Assembly: GCF_020424085.1 (NCBI RefSeq)
Contig: NZ_CP080203.1
Span: forward strand, 2,294,001 to 2,358,000
Source of the DNA: Mycetocola spongiae
GTDB taxonomy: Bacteria; Actinomycetota; Actinomycetes; Actinomycetales; Microbacteriaceae
DNA: 64,000 bases
Direction: 5' to 3'
In this document: positions 16,922 to 25,313 of the stretch, one piece after another
Layout of the letters: each line of letters starts with the position of its first letter
Numbering within the stretch: the first letter of the stretch is position 1
The notes under the pieces: generated by a model
Told to the model about the DNA's origin: nothing
Databases searched by the model: none
What the model saw: only the letters and a program-made list of their open reading frames with translations
Program-made: the position numbers and the translations under genes

Positions 16922-17847
16922 AAAACTCAAGGATTTCGCGCGTCGCCACCCTGGTGGTGGCCGCGGGCGCAATTTTCTCGCTCGCCGCCTGCTCCGGCAA
17001 CTCCAATCCGCTCGGCGGCGGGGGCGAAAACGACAACACCATCTCGATCGGTTCGGCGGCCTTTGCCGAGAACGAGATCATCGCGCAGATCTATGCGCAG
17101 GCCCTCGAGGCCGCCGATGTGAAGGTGAATTTCCGCGGCCAGATCGGGCAGCGTGAGGTCTATCTTGCGGCGCTTCAGGACGGCTCCCTGGATATCGTGC
17201 CCGAGTATTCGGGTAACCTCCTGCAGGCATTTGATCAGGACTCCACCGCAAAAACCCCCGAGGCCGTGGTGGACGCACTGCACGAGGCGCTGCCCAAGAA
17301 CCTCGCCGTTCTTGAGGCGGCCCCCGCGGAAAATAAAGACAGCTATAACGTCACCAAGGAATTCGCGGAGAGCAACGCGCTGGCGAGCCTGACCGACCTG
17401 AAAAACCTCACCGAAAAATTCGCCGTGGGGGGCAACCCCGAGCTGGCCACCCGGCCCTATGGCCCCGAGGGGCTCACCGCCGTATACGGCGTGCCGGCCG
17501 ACCGGATGAGCTTTGTGCCGCTGAGCGATTCGGGCGGACCGCTCACGGTGGGGGCGCTGCGGGACGGCACCGTGCAGGTGGCCGATATCTTCAGCACCAC
17601 CCCGGCGATTGCCGAGAACGGCTTTATCACCCTGACCGATCCGGAAAACCTCATCCTGCCGCAGGCGGTCATCCCGCTCGTGAGCGAGAAGGCCAACGTG
17701 GATAAGGTCGTGAGCGTGCTCAACGCGGTCTCGGCCAAGCTCACCACCGAGGACCTGATCGAGCTGAATACCCGCAACCAGGGCACGGAGAAGGCGGGCG
17801 CCAAGAAGCTCGCCGCCGATTGGCTCGCCGCCAAGAAGCTCAACTAG
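16918..17847 (+). CDS. Compatible-solute-binding lipoprotein (OpuAC/OpuCC type)
   Basis: 309 residues. The lipoprotein signal ends in the lipobox SLAAC (Cys 25). The mature protein opens with NTISIGSAAFAENEIIAQIY and contains EYSGNLLQAF, the hallmark of choline/betaine-binding proteins of this family. It also has VYGVPADRMSFVPLSDSGGP and DIFSTTPAIAENGFITL. It is anchored outside the cell and delivers substrate to the two permeases. Last gene of the operon, followed by a strong terminator. Whether the ligand is betaine, carnitine, choline or ectoine is not decidable here. Confidence 0.92.
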   Translation: MKNSRISRVATLVVAAGAIFSLAACSGNSNPLGGGGENDNTISIGSAAFAENEIIAQIYAQALEAADVKVNFRGQIGQREVYLAALQDGSLDIVPEYSGNLLQAFDQDSTAKTPEAVVDALHEALPKNLAVLEAAPAENKDSYNVTKEFAESNALASLTDLKNLTEKFAVGGNPELATRPYGPEGLTAVYGVPADRMSFVPLSDSGGPLTVGALRDGTVQVADIFSTTPAIAENGFITLTDPENLILPQAVIPLVSEKANVDKVVSVLNAVSAKLTTEDLIELNTRNQGTEKAGAKKLAADWLAAKKLN

Positions 17848-17862
17848 CGCGGGTACACACGG

Positions 17863-17890
17863 CCGCCGCCTCCCCTCGGGGAGGCGGCGG
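17863..17890 (+). terminator. Intrinsic terminator of the importer operon
   Basis: 13-bp perfect stem (CCGCCGCCTCCCC / GGGGAGGCGGCGG) with a 2-nt loop, followed by TCTTGTTT. It lies 15 nt after the stop of the binding-protein gene. Confidence 0.85.
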
Positions 17891-17983
17891 TCTTGTTTGG
17901 GGCCGGGGCCGCAAAATCGGGGAAGTTTTGCCAAATCTGGCCCGGGGGAGGCCCCCGCGCACGCGGCGCGGTAGTCTGGAGGG

Positions 17984-18463
17984 GTGACTGATAGCAACCT
18001 GCTCGGAATACCGGCAACCCGCCTCCCGGCCGAACCGGAGGTCGAGCGCGCGCTCGCCACCGCGGTGGAGCTTGAGGAGTTTGAAGCCATCGCCTCCCGC
18101 TATCCGGCGTCCTCGCTGGCCTGGGCGGCGCTCGCCGAGGCCGCGGCCGATCCCGCGCGCCCCGTCACCGGCTATGCGTTTGCGCGCGTGGCCTATCACC
18201 GCGGGCTCGACGCCCTGCGCAAGGCGGGCTGGCGCGGCCAGGGTCCCGTACCGTGGTCGCATGAGCCCAACCGCGGCGTGCTGCGTTCGCTCTATCTGCT
18301 GCGTTGCGCGGCGGAGGCCATCGGCGAGGAGGCCGAGGTGCAGCGCCTGACCGATTTCCTGCGCGATGCCGATGAAACGGCCGTCGCCCAGATCCTCAAC
18401 GAGGGCAGCCCCAGCGAGCCCGCCCCCGCCACCGAGGCGTTTTTTATTCGCGGGCTCGACTAG
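17984..18463 (+). CDS. DUF3151 family protein
   Basis: 159 residues from GTG 17984 (VTDSNLLGIPATRLP). A TAGTCT -10-like box lies 7-8 nt before the GTG, so the mRNA is probably leaderless. The family is helical (TPR-like): SSLAWAALAEAAADPARPVT, YAFARVAYHRGLDALRKAGW and the near-invariant GQGPVPWSHEPNRGVLRSLY. Function is unknown. It is conserved beside purA in many Actinomycetota, and purA follows here after 71 nt. Confidence 0.92.
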   Translation: MTDSNLLGIPATRLPAEPEVERALATAVELEEFEAIASRYPASSLAWAALAEAAADPARPVTGYAFARVAYHRGLDALRKAGWRGQGPVPWSHEPNRGVLRSLYLLRCAAEAIGEEAEVQRLTDFLRDADETAVAQILNEGSPSEPAPATEAFFIRGLD

Positions 18464-18534
18464 CCCCAGCCCCCGTGTCCCCGGACACACATCAGCTTTT
18501 TTGTTAGCGCAGTACCGAACGAGGGAACACCGCC

Positions 18535-19821
18535 ATGCCGGCAATCGTGATCGTTGGAGCCCAGTGGGGCGACGAAGGAAAGGGCAAGGCCACCGACCTG
18601 CTCGGTAGTCGTATCGACTACGTTGTGAAGTTCAACGGAGGAAATAACGCGGGTCATACCGTGGTCGTGGGCAACGAAAAATACGCCCTGCACCTTCTTC
18701 CCTCCGGAATCCTCACCCCCGGCGTGACCCCCGTCATCTCCAATGGTGTGGTGGTGGACCTCTCGGTGCTCTTCCAGGAGCTGGAGGCCCTCTCGGCCCG
18801 CGGCGTGGATGTCTCCAAGCTGCGCGTGAGCGCCAACGCCCACGTCATCACGCACTACCACCGCACGCTGGATAAGGTCACCGAGCGTTTCCTCGGGAAG
18901 CGCCAGATCGGCACCACCGGCCGCGGCATCGGCCCGGCCTACGCGGATAAGATCAACCGCGTGGGAATCCGCATCCAGGACCTCTTCGACGAGAACATCC
19001 TGCGGCAGAAGGTCGAGGGCGCCCTGGGCGTTAAGAACCACCTGCTGCTCAAGGTATATAACCGTCGCGCGATCACCGTGGACGAGATCGTCGAGGACCT
19101 GCTCAGCTATGCCGAGCGCCTGCGCCCCATGGTTGTGGATGCCTCTCTGGAGCTCAACCGCGCGCTGGACCGCGGCGAGAACGTGCTCTTTGAGGGTGGC
19201 CAGGCCACGATGCTTGATATCGACCACGGCACGTACCCCTTTGTCACCTCCTCCTCGGCCACCTCGGGTGGTGCCGCCACCGGTTCCGGTGTGGCCCCCA
19301 ACCGCATCGCCCGCGTGATCGGTATCGTGAAGGCCTATACCACCCGCGTGGGTGCCGGCCCGTTCCCCACCGAGCTCTTTGATGCCTCGGGTGATCACCT
19401 GCGCGCCAAGGGTTTTGAGTTTGGTACCACCACCGGCCGCCCGCGCCGCGTGGGCTGGTATGACGCCCCGATCGCGCGCTATACCGCGCGCATCAACGGC
19501 GTGACCGATTTTGTGCTGACCAAGCTGGACATCCTCGACGAGCTCGCGACCATCCCGGTGTGTGTGGCCTATGACGTGGACGGTGTGCGTCACGATGAGG
19601 TGCCGGTCTCGCAGACCGATTTCCACCACGCCGTGCCGATCTATGAGGAGTTCCCCGGCTGGGAGACCGATATTTCAGGTATCCGCACGTTTGAGGACCT
19701 GCCCCTGAACGCCCAGAACTATGTGCTTGCACTGGAAAAGATGAGCGGTTCGCGCATCTCCGCGATCGGTGTGGGCCCCGGCCGCGACGCCATCATCGTG
19801 CGTCACGACCTGATCGACTAA
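18535..19821 (+). CDS. purA: Adenylosuccinate synthetase
   Basis: 428 residues, standard length. It catalyses IMP + aspartate + GTP to adenylosuccinate, the committed step to AMP, in the cytosol. Motifs seen are [18 protein letters not shown] at the N-terminus (GTP P-loop with catalytic Asp 13), [14 protein letters not shown] with catalytic His, [14 protein letters not shown], and [13 protein letters not shown] near the C-terminus. The ribosome-binding site is GAGGGAAC before ATG 18535. A small hairpin (18475-18488) followed by T6 precedes it and may separate it from DUF3151. A signal peptidase gene follows 7 nt after the stop. Confidence 0.97.
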   Translation: MPAIVIVGAQWGDEGKGKATDLLGSRIDYVVKFNGGNNAGHTVVVGNEKYALHLLPSGILTPGVTPVISNGVVVDLSVLFQELEALSARGVDVSKLRVSANAHVITHYHRTLDKVTERFLGKRQIGTTGRGIGPAYADKINRVGIRIQDLFDENILRQKVEGALGVKNHLLLKVYNRRAITVDEIVEDLLSYAERLRPMVVDASLELNRALDRGENVLFEGGQATMLDIDHGTYPFVTSSSATSGGAATGSGVAPNRIARVIGIVKAYTTRVGAGPFPTELFDASGDHLRAKGFEFGTTTGRPRRVGWYDAPIARYTARINGVTDFVLTKLDILDELATIPVCVAYDVDGVRHDEVPVSQTDFHHAVPIYEEFPGWETDISGIRTFEDLPLNAQNYVLALEKMSGSRISAIGVGPGRDAIIVRHDLID

Positions 19822-19828
19822 AACCCGC

Positions 19829-20593
19829 ATGACGGAACCGATTAAACCCGTGGACTCCGCCCCACTCACCCGCCGCGAGGCGCGGGAGCGTGCGCGGCAG
19901 TCCGCGGGTTTGGTCGTTTCCGGGGACGCCGCGGCGCCCGGGGATGCCGCCCAGACCGAGGCGGCACCCGCGGCCAGGCGCCCGCTTCCCGTGCGGATCG
20001 CCGCAATCGCGCTGCGCGTGGTCAGCTGGTGTGTGATCTCGGTGGCCGTCCTGCTGATCCTCGCCTTTGTGGTGGTGCCGCGCGTGACCGGTTCCGTGCC
20101 CTATACGGTGCTCACCGGATCGATGGAGCCGCTCATGCCGCCGGGCACCACGGTGGTGGTGAAGCCGATCCCCTTTGACCAGATCCGGGTGGGCGACGTA
20201 ATCACCTATCAGCTCAGCTCCGGGGAACCCGAGGTGGTGACCCACCGCGTGGTGGGCGTGGACATCACCCCGGACGGTCCGCGGCTGCGCACCCAGGGGG
20301 ATGCCAACCCCGCCGAGGACCCCACCCCCGTGCGCGAGGAGCAGGTGCGCGGCAAGGCCTGGTATTGGGCGCCCCTGATCGGCTATTTCAGCTCGGGCGT
20401 CACGAGTGATACCCGCACCTGGATCGCCCGCGGACTCGGCGTGGCCCTGCTGGGCTATGCCGCGGTGACCGTGGTGCTAGCCGTGCGCGGCCGCGCCAAG
20501 ACCCGCGCGGAGGAGAGGGATTCCGCCGCCACCGCCGCGGAGCCGTCACTCGCGGAGGCCGAGGCCACCGCCGCGGAGCACCCCACCCGCTAA
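19829..20593 (+). CDS. SipW-like (S26B) type I signal peptidase
   Basis: 254 residues. A cytosolic Ala/Arg-rich start (1-55) is followed by one helix (about 57-85), the catalytic domain, a second helix near 205-222 and a charged tail. The nucleophile is Ser 98 in VLTGSMEPLMPPG. The general base is His 139 in EVVTHRVVGV instead of the Lys of ordinary bacterial LepB, the archaeal/ER-like SipW signature. RTQGDANPAEDP is the third conserved box. SipW enzymes cut 'alternate' signal peptides; three or more such substrates are encoded at 21087-24198, so this is their likely dedicated peptidase. It is 7 nt after purA but ends in its own terminator. Confidence 0.9.
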   Translation: MTEPIKPVDSAPLTRREARERARQSAGLVVSGDAAAPGDAAQTEAAPAARRPLPVRIAAIALRVVSWCVISVAVLLILAFVVVPRVTGSVPYTVLTGSMEPLMPPGTTVVVKPIPFDQIRVGDVITYQLSSGEPEVVTHRVVGVDITPDGPRLRTQGDANPAEDPTPVREEQVRGKAWYWAPLIGYFSSGVTSDTRTWIARGLGVALLGYAAVTVVLAVRGRAKTRAEERDSAATAAEPSLAEAEATAAEHPTR

Positions 20594-20602
20594 TCGGTAC
20601 GC

Positions 20603-20629
20603 CCCGGCGTGTTTTTCCGCCGGGCTTTT
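20603..20629 (+). terminator. Terminator after the signal peptidase gene
   Basis: 7-bp stem CCCGGCG / CGCCGGG with an 8-nt loop, followed by CTTTTA, 9 nt after the stop. Confidence 0.6.
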
Positions 20630-20690
20630 ATCCTCCCGTGCCGCGCCGCCGTTATCCGCGCCGCGCAATCCCGTCGCGCCCGGCCCCGCC

Positions 20691-20744
20691 CGCCCGGGCG
20701 GAGGGCCGTGCGGCGCGCGCCCGGGCGGAGGGCCGTGCGGCGCG
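20691..20744. repeat. 27-nt perfect tandem duplication in the signal peptidase-exported protein spacer
   Basis: Two identical, adjacent 27-nt units (20691-20717, 20718-20744) of nearly pure G/C. The whole 490-nt spacer (20594-21086) otherwise holds no gene that I can support; its last part should carry the promoter of the exported-protein genes. Confidence 0.75.
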
Positions 20745-21086
20745 CGCCGTGCCGCGGACGCCGGTGCGCCGGGAACGATCCGCGGACGGGACCGCCGCGC
20801 ATGGCCCCTTCCGCGCCCCGCGTTCCGCCGCGTAATTTCACCCCCGCGCGGGGGACGCGGCCCCGAAACTGCGTGGGCCTTGAGGGATTCTTGAGGCGAA
20901 ACCGGGCGCCCCTTGACTCCCGCGCCGAAACTTGTGCAACGTTTCGCGATCCTGCGGGTTCTTCTTGAGCCCCGGTCGGAAATATCAATGTTGTCGGAAG
21001 CGCTCACCCGAAGTCGCCCCGGAGAACATCACATACTCGTCACATACCTCCCCCCGAAGACGGGAACCCGAGAAAAAGGACTACCC

Positions 21087-21659
21087 ATGAAGAAGACCAC
21101 CACCGTCGCCCTGACCGCCGCTCTTGGAGCCACCCTGCTCCTCGGAGGGGCCGGCACGCTGGCCTTCTGGACCGATACCAAGACCTCCGCCACCCAGACG
21201 ATCAACTCCGGAAACCTCTCGCTTGGTGCCCTGGAGTCGGGTAACTGGAAGATCCAGAACGTCGTCGGAGATAAGAAGTCGCAGCTGGTTGACCTCAACT
21301 CGAATACCCGCATCGTTCCCGGTGACGTCCTCACCCAGACCGTCCAGGTCCCCGTGACCCTCGTGGGTGAGAACCTCAAGGCCAACCTCACGGTCGCGGG
21401 CCCGCAGCTGGTCGGCGATAACAACCTGAAGAACGCCCTGAGCGCCACGGTGGTATCGATCAACGGCCAGGCCGTCAACGCCAATGGTTCCACCCCGGCC
21501 GCCGTGGCCCTGACGCCCACCAGCGTCAATAACGGCAAGGTGCCCGTGGTGATCTCCGTGACCTTCCCCTTTGGTACCGCGGCCACCGCGATCGAGCAGA
21601 TGCAGAGCACCTCGATCACCTCGAGCTATACCCTGACCCAGGTGCCCGCCGGCTCCTAA
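21087..21659 (+). CDS. Exported protein with SipW-type signal peptide (TasA/camelysin-like)
   Basis: 190 residues from ATG 21087 with AAAAAGGA upstream. The signal is of the alternate type: basic MKKTTT, a hydrophobic core ATLLLGGAGTLAF, then the diagnostic WTDTKTSATQTINSGNLSLG after it. The mature part is a beta-rich domain of about 160 residues with no Cys (VPGDVLTQTVQVPVTLVGEN ... VPVVISVTFPFG ... SSYTLTQVPAGS). Proteins of this class assemble surface fibres or matrix in Firmicutes; Actinobacteria carry a related 'alternate signal-mediated exported' family. The likely processing enzyme is the SipW-like peptidase at 19829. Function here is inferred. Confidence 0.88.
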   Translation: MKKTTTVALTAALGATLLLGGAGTLAFWTDTKTSATQTINSGNLSLGALESGNWKIQNVVGDKKSQLVDLNSNTRIVPGDVLTQTVQVPVTLVGENLKANLTVAGPQLVGDNNLKNALSATVVSINGQAVNANGSTPAAVALTPTSVNNGKVPVVISVTFPFGTAATAIEQMQSTSITSSYTLTQVPAGS

Positions 21660-21775
21660 GCTTCTTGGCGGCGATAATCCTCCCCCCTATAGTTATCGCC
21701 CCAAGTTGGATATCCACGGCCTCGTCGTCTGCCTCTCCCCCCATTGGTTTTCGGCGCCGCGGATATCACCCGCTC

Positions 21776-21997
21776 GGCGGCCGGCCGGTTGAGTTTCACT
21801 CCCGGCCGGCCGCCGACACCCCCCCAGACCCCCAAAAGGTTTCCCGCACCGCCCGAACGGAGCGGGGAACACCCCCTCGGCATATGGGCCCGAACCCGAT
21901 ATGCCGGCACCATCGCGTCTTCGCCGCCCCTCCCCCCGGGGCGCGAAATCCCCCCGATGATGTGCCCGGCCCCGTGAGTCACCCCGCTCACGGGGCC
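21776..21997 (+). promoter_or_regulatory. Two strong hairpins in the leader of the second exported-protein gene
   Basis: The 378-nt gap 21660-22037 holds no gene. Hairpin 1 is GGCGGCCGGCCGG (21776-21788) / CCGGCCGGCCGCC (21802-21814), 13 perfect pairs. Hairpin 2 is GGCCCCGTGAG (21968-21978) / CTCACGGGGCC (21987-21997), 11 perfect pairs, 40 nt before the ATG at 22038. Neither has a T-run, so they are not plain terminators. They could protect the upstream mRNA 3' end or set the expression ratio of the exported proteins. Confidence 0.5.
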
Positions 21998-22037
21998 ATA
22001 ATCCGATCATCCCGGTCCCGAAGGAGAGTGTGTTCCG

Positions 22038-22622
22038 ATGCGTCGCAACCTTCTCCTCCCCGTGATCGCCGCCGTGCTGGGTGCCGCGCTGCTCCTCGGC
22101 GGCGAGGGCACGATGGCCTCCTGGACCGATACCCGCACCGCGACCCCCGTGAAGATTTCCTCCGGTTCGCTGGACCTCGGCCCGATCGGCGCCTCCGCAA
22201 TGACCTGGACCCTGGCCCAGGAAATCCCCGGACGCCCCGCCTCCAACGCGGTGCCCTTCACGGGTCAGGCCCTGGTCCCGGGGGATGTCCTGACCGCCAC
22301 GGTCAACGTGCCCGTATCCCTGGTGGGACAGAACCTCGTGGCCGATCTCGCCCTGAGCCGCCTGAGCGTAACCCCCACGGGCAAGACGGCCGCGGATGCC
22401 GCGTTCGCCGCCTCCCTCGGCACCCGCATCATCAGCATTAACGGGCAGGCCCCGGCCCCCGCGAGCCCCGGATCGGTCACGCTGCGCCCCGGCATCGGGG
22501 CCACCGTACCCGTGGTGGTCGCGGTATCTCTTCCGTGGAGCGCCACCGGTTCCGGGAGTGCCTCGGTAATCTTAGGTATGGACTATACGCTGACCCAGCG
22601 CCCCGCCGGAGCCACCTCGTGA
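22038..22622 (+). CDS. Exported protein with SipW-type signal peptide, second paralogue
   Basis: 194 residues from ATG 22038; GAAGGAGAG lies 11 nt upstream. The signal has core VLGAALLLGGEGTMASW followed by TDTRTATPVKISSGSLDLG, the SipW pattern (W-T-D after the cleavage zone and the SG-L-LG end). The mature domain matches the first paralogue in order: LVPGDVLTATVNVPVSLVGQ, IISINGQ, VPVVVAVSLPW and DYTLTQRPAG, so the two arose by duplication. It shares a GTGA stop/start overlap with the next gene, opening a four-gene overlapping unit (22038-24953). Confidence 0.88.
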   Translation: MRRNLLLPVIAAVLGAALLLGGEGTMASWTDTRTATPVKISSGSLDLGPIGASAMTWTLAQEIPGRPASNAVPFTGQALVPGDVLTATVNVPVSLVGQNLVADLALSRLSVTPTGKTAADAAFAASLGTRIISINGQAPAPASPGSVTLRPGIGATVPVVVAVSLPWSATGSGSASVILGMDYTLTQRPAGATS

Positions 22623-23263
22623 CCGGCTCGCGCGGCCTGCGCCGCCCCCTGATCATCGCCGGCATCGCCGTGGTGGCCGCGCTTGCGCTGCTGGGCGGAC
22701 CGGGAACGCTCGCGTTTTTCTCCGATGCCGAATCAGCCCCGAAGACCACAATCCAGGCGGCCCCGGGCATCAGCGCCACGGCCGCCGCGAGCGTGGAATC
22801 GCGCGCCCTTCCCGGCGCCCCCGGCTCGGTCGTGGCCGCGCCCGGCGACGGCCTGGTCCCGGGGGTACGCTCCCTGAACTACCGGTTCACGGTGACCATC
22901 GGGGCGGGAACACCCGTGCAGTCCTATCTGTCCGGCACCGTCTCGGCGAGCGGCACGGCGCAGGGCAGCGAGATTTATAACCGCGGGTTCCTCCTCCTGG
23001 CCTCCTCCGCCTCGACGGGGTGTGTGATCGGGCAGAACCCCGCCATCGTGGATGGCCGGTTGCAGACCACCATCGCCACCGCCCCCGGGCATACCCTGAA
23101 GCCCGGTGAATCCTGCACCTTTGATATCAGCGCGAGCATTCCCGCAACCGTGAACGGCCTAGACCTGGCCCGCGAATTGCGTGGCCTGCGCGCGAGCACC
23201 GTGGGGTCCTTTGACCTCAACGCCACCCTGACCCAGGTCCCCCGAGCCGAGGAACGCCCATGA
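22619..23263 (+). CDS. Exported protein with SipW-type signal peptide, third paralogue
   Basis: 214 residues from GTG 22619 (VTGSRGLRRPLI), overlapping the previous stop (GTGA). The signal core is IIAGIAVVAALALLGGPGTL, then AFFSDAESAPKTTIQA, a variant of the W-x-D motif with F-S-D. The mature domain is a diverged beta fold and, unlike its paralogues, has two Cys (STGCVIGQ and GESCTFDIS) that could form a disulfide. It ends DLNATLTQVP like the others. The Cys pair and weaker similarity suggest a special role, such as a minor or tip subunit, but that is inference. Confidence 0.82.
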   Translation: MTGSRGLRRPLIIAGIAVVAALALLGGPGTLAFFSDAESAPKTTIQAAPGISATAAASVESRALPGAPGSVVAAPGDGLVPGVRSLNYRFTVTIGAGTPVQSYLSGTVSASGTAQGSEIYNRGFLLLASSASTGCVIGQNPAIVDGRLQTTIATAPGHTLKPGESCTFDISASIPATVNGLDLARELRGLRASTVGSFDLNATLTQVPRAEERP

Positions 23264-24198
23264 TCGCCCGCCTGTTTTCCACCAAGCGCTCGCGTGCGGG
23301 CGCGGCCCTCGCCGTGGGCGCCCTGGCCCTCCTGGCCGTGGGTATTCCCACGGCGGTGACCGGCGCAAACTTCACCGCCCAGGCGCAGGCCTCCGCGGCG
23401 ATTGGCATGGGACAGTGGTGCTCCACGCCCAACCCCACGACCAAAAAGAACGTGCATCCGCTCTCCACCCTGCCCAGCGTCGCGGGGACCCGGATGATCA
23501 TCGTCCCGGTGGTGCCCGCGGGCGAGTATCTGGCCACCGATACCCCGGCCGAATCCGGCCGCCTCGGCATCCGGGTCTGGGGCTGCGGCGATGTCACCAA
23601 CTCCGCGCTTAAGGTCACCGCCTGGCGCGGGTCCGGCGCACCCACGGCGGGCGATTGGATCACCGCCCCCGCCAATGGCTCCTATGCCTCGGCGCGGCTT
23701 AACCCCGCCGGAACCCTGGGCACGGAGCTGCGTAACCTGCATAGCGGGTCGAGCGTGCCCGGCGGCGTGGACCCGTCCACCGGCGTAAGCGCCTCCACCT
23801 CGCGCTATAGCTGGCTGCTGGATTCCACGCGCGATCGCGGCGCAAAATCTGCCGCGAATCCCGCCTGTGGGAATAAGTCCTGCGTGGTGGCCCCGAGCAA
23901 GACCGGTGCCTCGTTCTCCTCGGCGCTCTCGCTGAACGAGGCCGCCCCCGCCTCCGGCGCGGTGGTGGGAAACTCCGTGACCTATCTGGCCTCCAAATAT
24001 TATGCCGAGGGCGGCACCTGGCCCGTGAACGCCAATGGAAGCGCGGCGGCCCCCGCGGCGAGCCCCACCAAGGTGGCCTCCCCCGGGTTTGCCAACCCCC
24101 TGGCCGATACCAGCGGCCGACTCCTGCAATGGGTAGTGATCGAGTGGACCGGTGCCACGCCGCCGCCGAGCGTCGAGGTGGAGGTGTTTGTCGGGTGA
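23260..24198 (+). CDS. Large exported protein, divergent member of the SipW locus
   Basis: 312 residues; ATG 23260 overlaps the previous stop (ATGA). The N-terminus MIARLFSTKRSRAGAALAVG followed by ALALLAVGIPTAVTGANFTA is a signal peptide whose cleavage zone (ANFTAQAQASAAIG) resembles the SipW type only loosely. The mature part has four Cys (GQWC, WGCG, NPACGNKSC), many Ser/Gly/Ala, and ends VIEWTGATPPPSVEVEVFVG. No family recognised. Co-translation with the three SipW-type proteins and the anchor-like protein after it points to a shared surface structure. Confidence 0.75.
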   Translation: MIARLFSTKRSRAGAALAVGALALLAVGIPTAVTGANFTAQAQASAAIGMGQWCSTPNPTTKKNVHPLSTLPSVAGTRMIIVPVVPAGEYLATDTPAESGRLGIRVWGCGDVTNSALKVTAWRGSGAPTAGDWITAPANGSYASARLNPAGTLGTELRNLHSGSSVPGGVDPSTGVSASTSRYSWLLDSTRDRGAKSAANPACGNKSCVVAPSKTGASFSSALSLNEAAPASGAVVGNSVTYLASKYYAEGGTWPVNANGSAAAPAASPTKVASPGFANPLADTSGRLLQWVVIEWTGATPPPSVEVEVFVG

Positions 24199-24953
24199 GT
24201 GCCCCGCGGAAAATCCGGGCGGCGGCGTTATCCGCCGCGCTGGCCCTCGCGCTGCTGCTCCTGCCCGCCACGGGTGTGGCGGCGACGCCGAGCGGATCCG
24301 CCCCGGCGGGCCAGGACGAGCGCACCCCGGCCAGCATCGCGCTGGCCTCGGAGGGCGAGGCCGCGCTGGGCCAGCTCTTTGGTGATCAACACCTGATCCC
24401 GGGCGGAAAAATCACGGCCTCCTTTGAGGTGGTTCGCCTCGGCGGGGTGGCCTCAAGCCTGACCCTGCGCCTGGACTCGGGTCTCGCCGCGGCGAGCCCC
24501 CTCGCGAGGGATGCGATCCTCACGGTGGATGCCGCCGGTCACCGGCTGAGCGGGGAGTTTGCGAGCCTGGTGGGCGATGGGCAGCGCCTGGATCTGGGCA
24601 CGGGGGCGCAGACCCGCGTGCCGGTGCAGATCTCGGTCTCCCTGCCCGAGGAGGCCACCAATATTACCCGCGACCTGAGCCTGCCCTTTATCGTGCGGGC
24701 CACCGCCGTGGTGGACTCGGGCGTGACCGTGCCCGGGGAAATCTCTACGGGCGCCCCGGGCGGTTCGGGCTCCGGGGCCGGTGGGCCGGGTGCCAGCCCG
24801 GCGGGATCGGCCATCCCGGGGAGCGCCGGATGGGCCGGAGGCCTGTCCGGCACCGGAACAAACGCGCGCGATGCCCTGATCGTGGCCGGCGGCCTGGTGC
24901 TGCTGGGCCTGGGCATCGGCGCGCTGCGCCGCCGGAGGCGTTCACGCGCCTAG
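24195..24953 (+). CDS. Secreted protein with C-terminal LxxTG-like wall-anchor signal
   Basis: 252 residues from GTG 24195, overlapping the previous stop (GTGA). It has an ordinary cleavable signal (ALSAALALALLLLPATGVAA, cut after VAA), a beta-type domain of about 150 residues (ITASFEVVRLGGVASSLTLR ... VPVQISVSLPEEATNITRDL), a Gly/Ser/Ala linker, then LSGTG, one hydrophobic segment (ALIVAGGLVLLGLGIGAL) and RRRRRSRA. That order - motif, helix, basic tail - is a cell-wall sorting signal; LSGTG fits L-x-x-T-G, close to the LAxTG of actinobacterial class E sortases. No sortase gene lies in the window. It probably anchors the SipW-locus structure. Confidence 0.78.
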   Translation: MSAPRKIRAAALSAALALALLLLPATGVAATPSGSAPAGQDERTPASIALASEGEAALGQLFGDQHLIPGGKITASFEVVRLGGVASSLTLRLDSGLAAASPLARDAILTVDAAGHRLSGEFASLVGDGQRLDLGTGAQTRVPVQISVSLPEEATNITRDLSLPFIVRATAVVDSGVTVPGEISTGAPGGSGSGAGGPGASPAGSAIPGSAGWAGGLSGTGTNARDALIVAGGLVLLGLGIGALRRRRRSRA

Positions 24954-25313
24954 CCCGCTCTGGGCGAAGCCGCGCGCGCCGGTTCCGGACGAGGCCTCCC
25001 GGACGCGGCCTCCCGGGGGTGACCTCTTCCCGCGCCGGGCGGCCCGGTCCGGTCGGTGATCCCGTGGCTGCCCGCGATACGTGAATCGTGCCCTCGGCCG
25101 GGGGATGATGCGCGGGGCGGGGCGGGGCGAGAATCGGGTAGAGCGTAGCGGGCGGAATAGAAAACCGCGGTGTTGAGTCGGGCGCACGTACGGCCACCCG
25201 GGACCGCGATGCATTATTTCTCCGGCCCGGCGGCGGGCGGGAAAAGGCCGGGATGAGACTGGGATCGGCCACGGCTCTGGCGCCGTGCCCGGGATTATGT
25301 TTATGTTGCGGCT
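24954..25313. other. Non-coding spacer after the exported-protein operon
   Basis: 360 nt without a supportable gene. Near its end TATGTT lies 6 nt before ATG 25314 and could be the -10 box of a leaderless transcript. No clear terminator hairpin with T-run was found for the operon that ends at 24953. Confidence 0.45.

Noticed and set aside
19829-20593. Ordinary LepB signal peptidase
   Set aside because: The Lys base is absent; a His in EVVTHRV takes its place, and SipW-type substrates follow.
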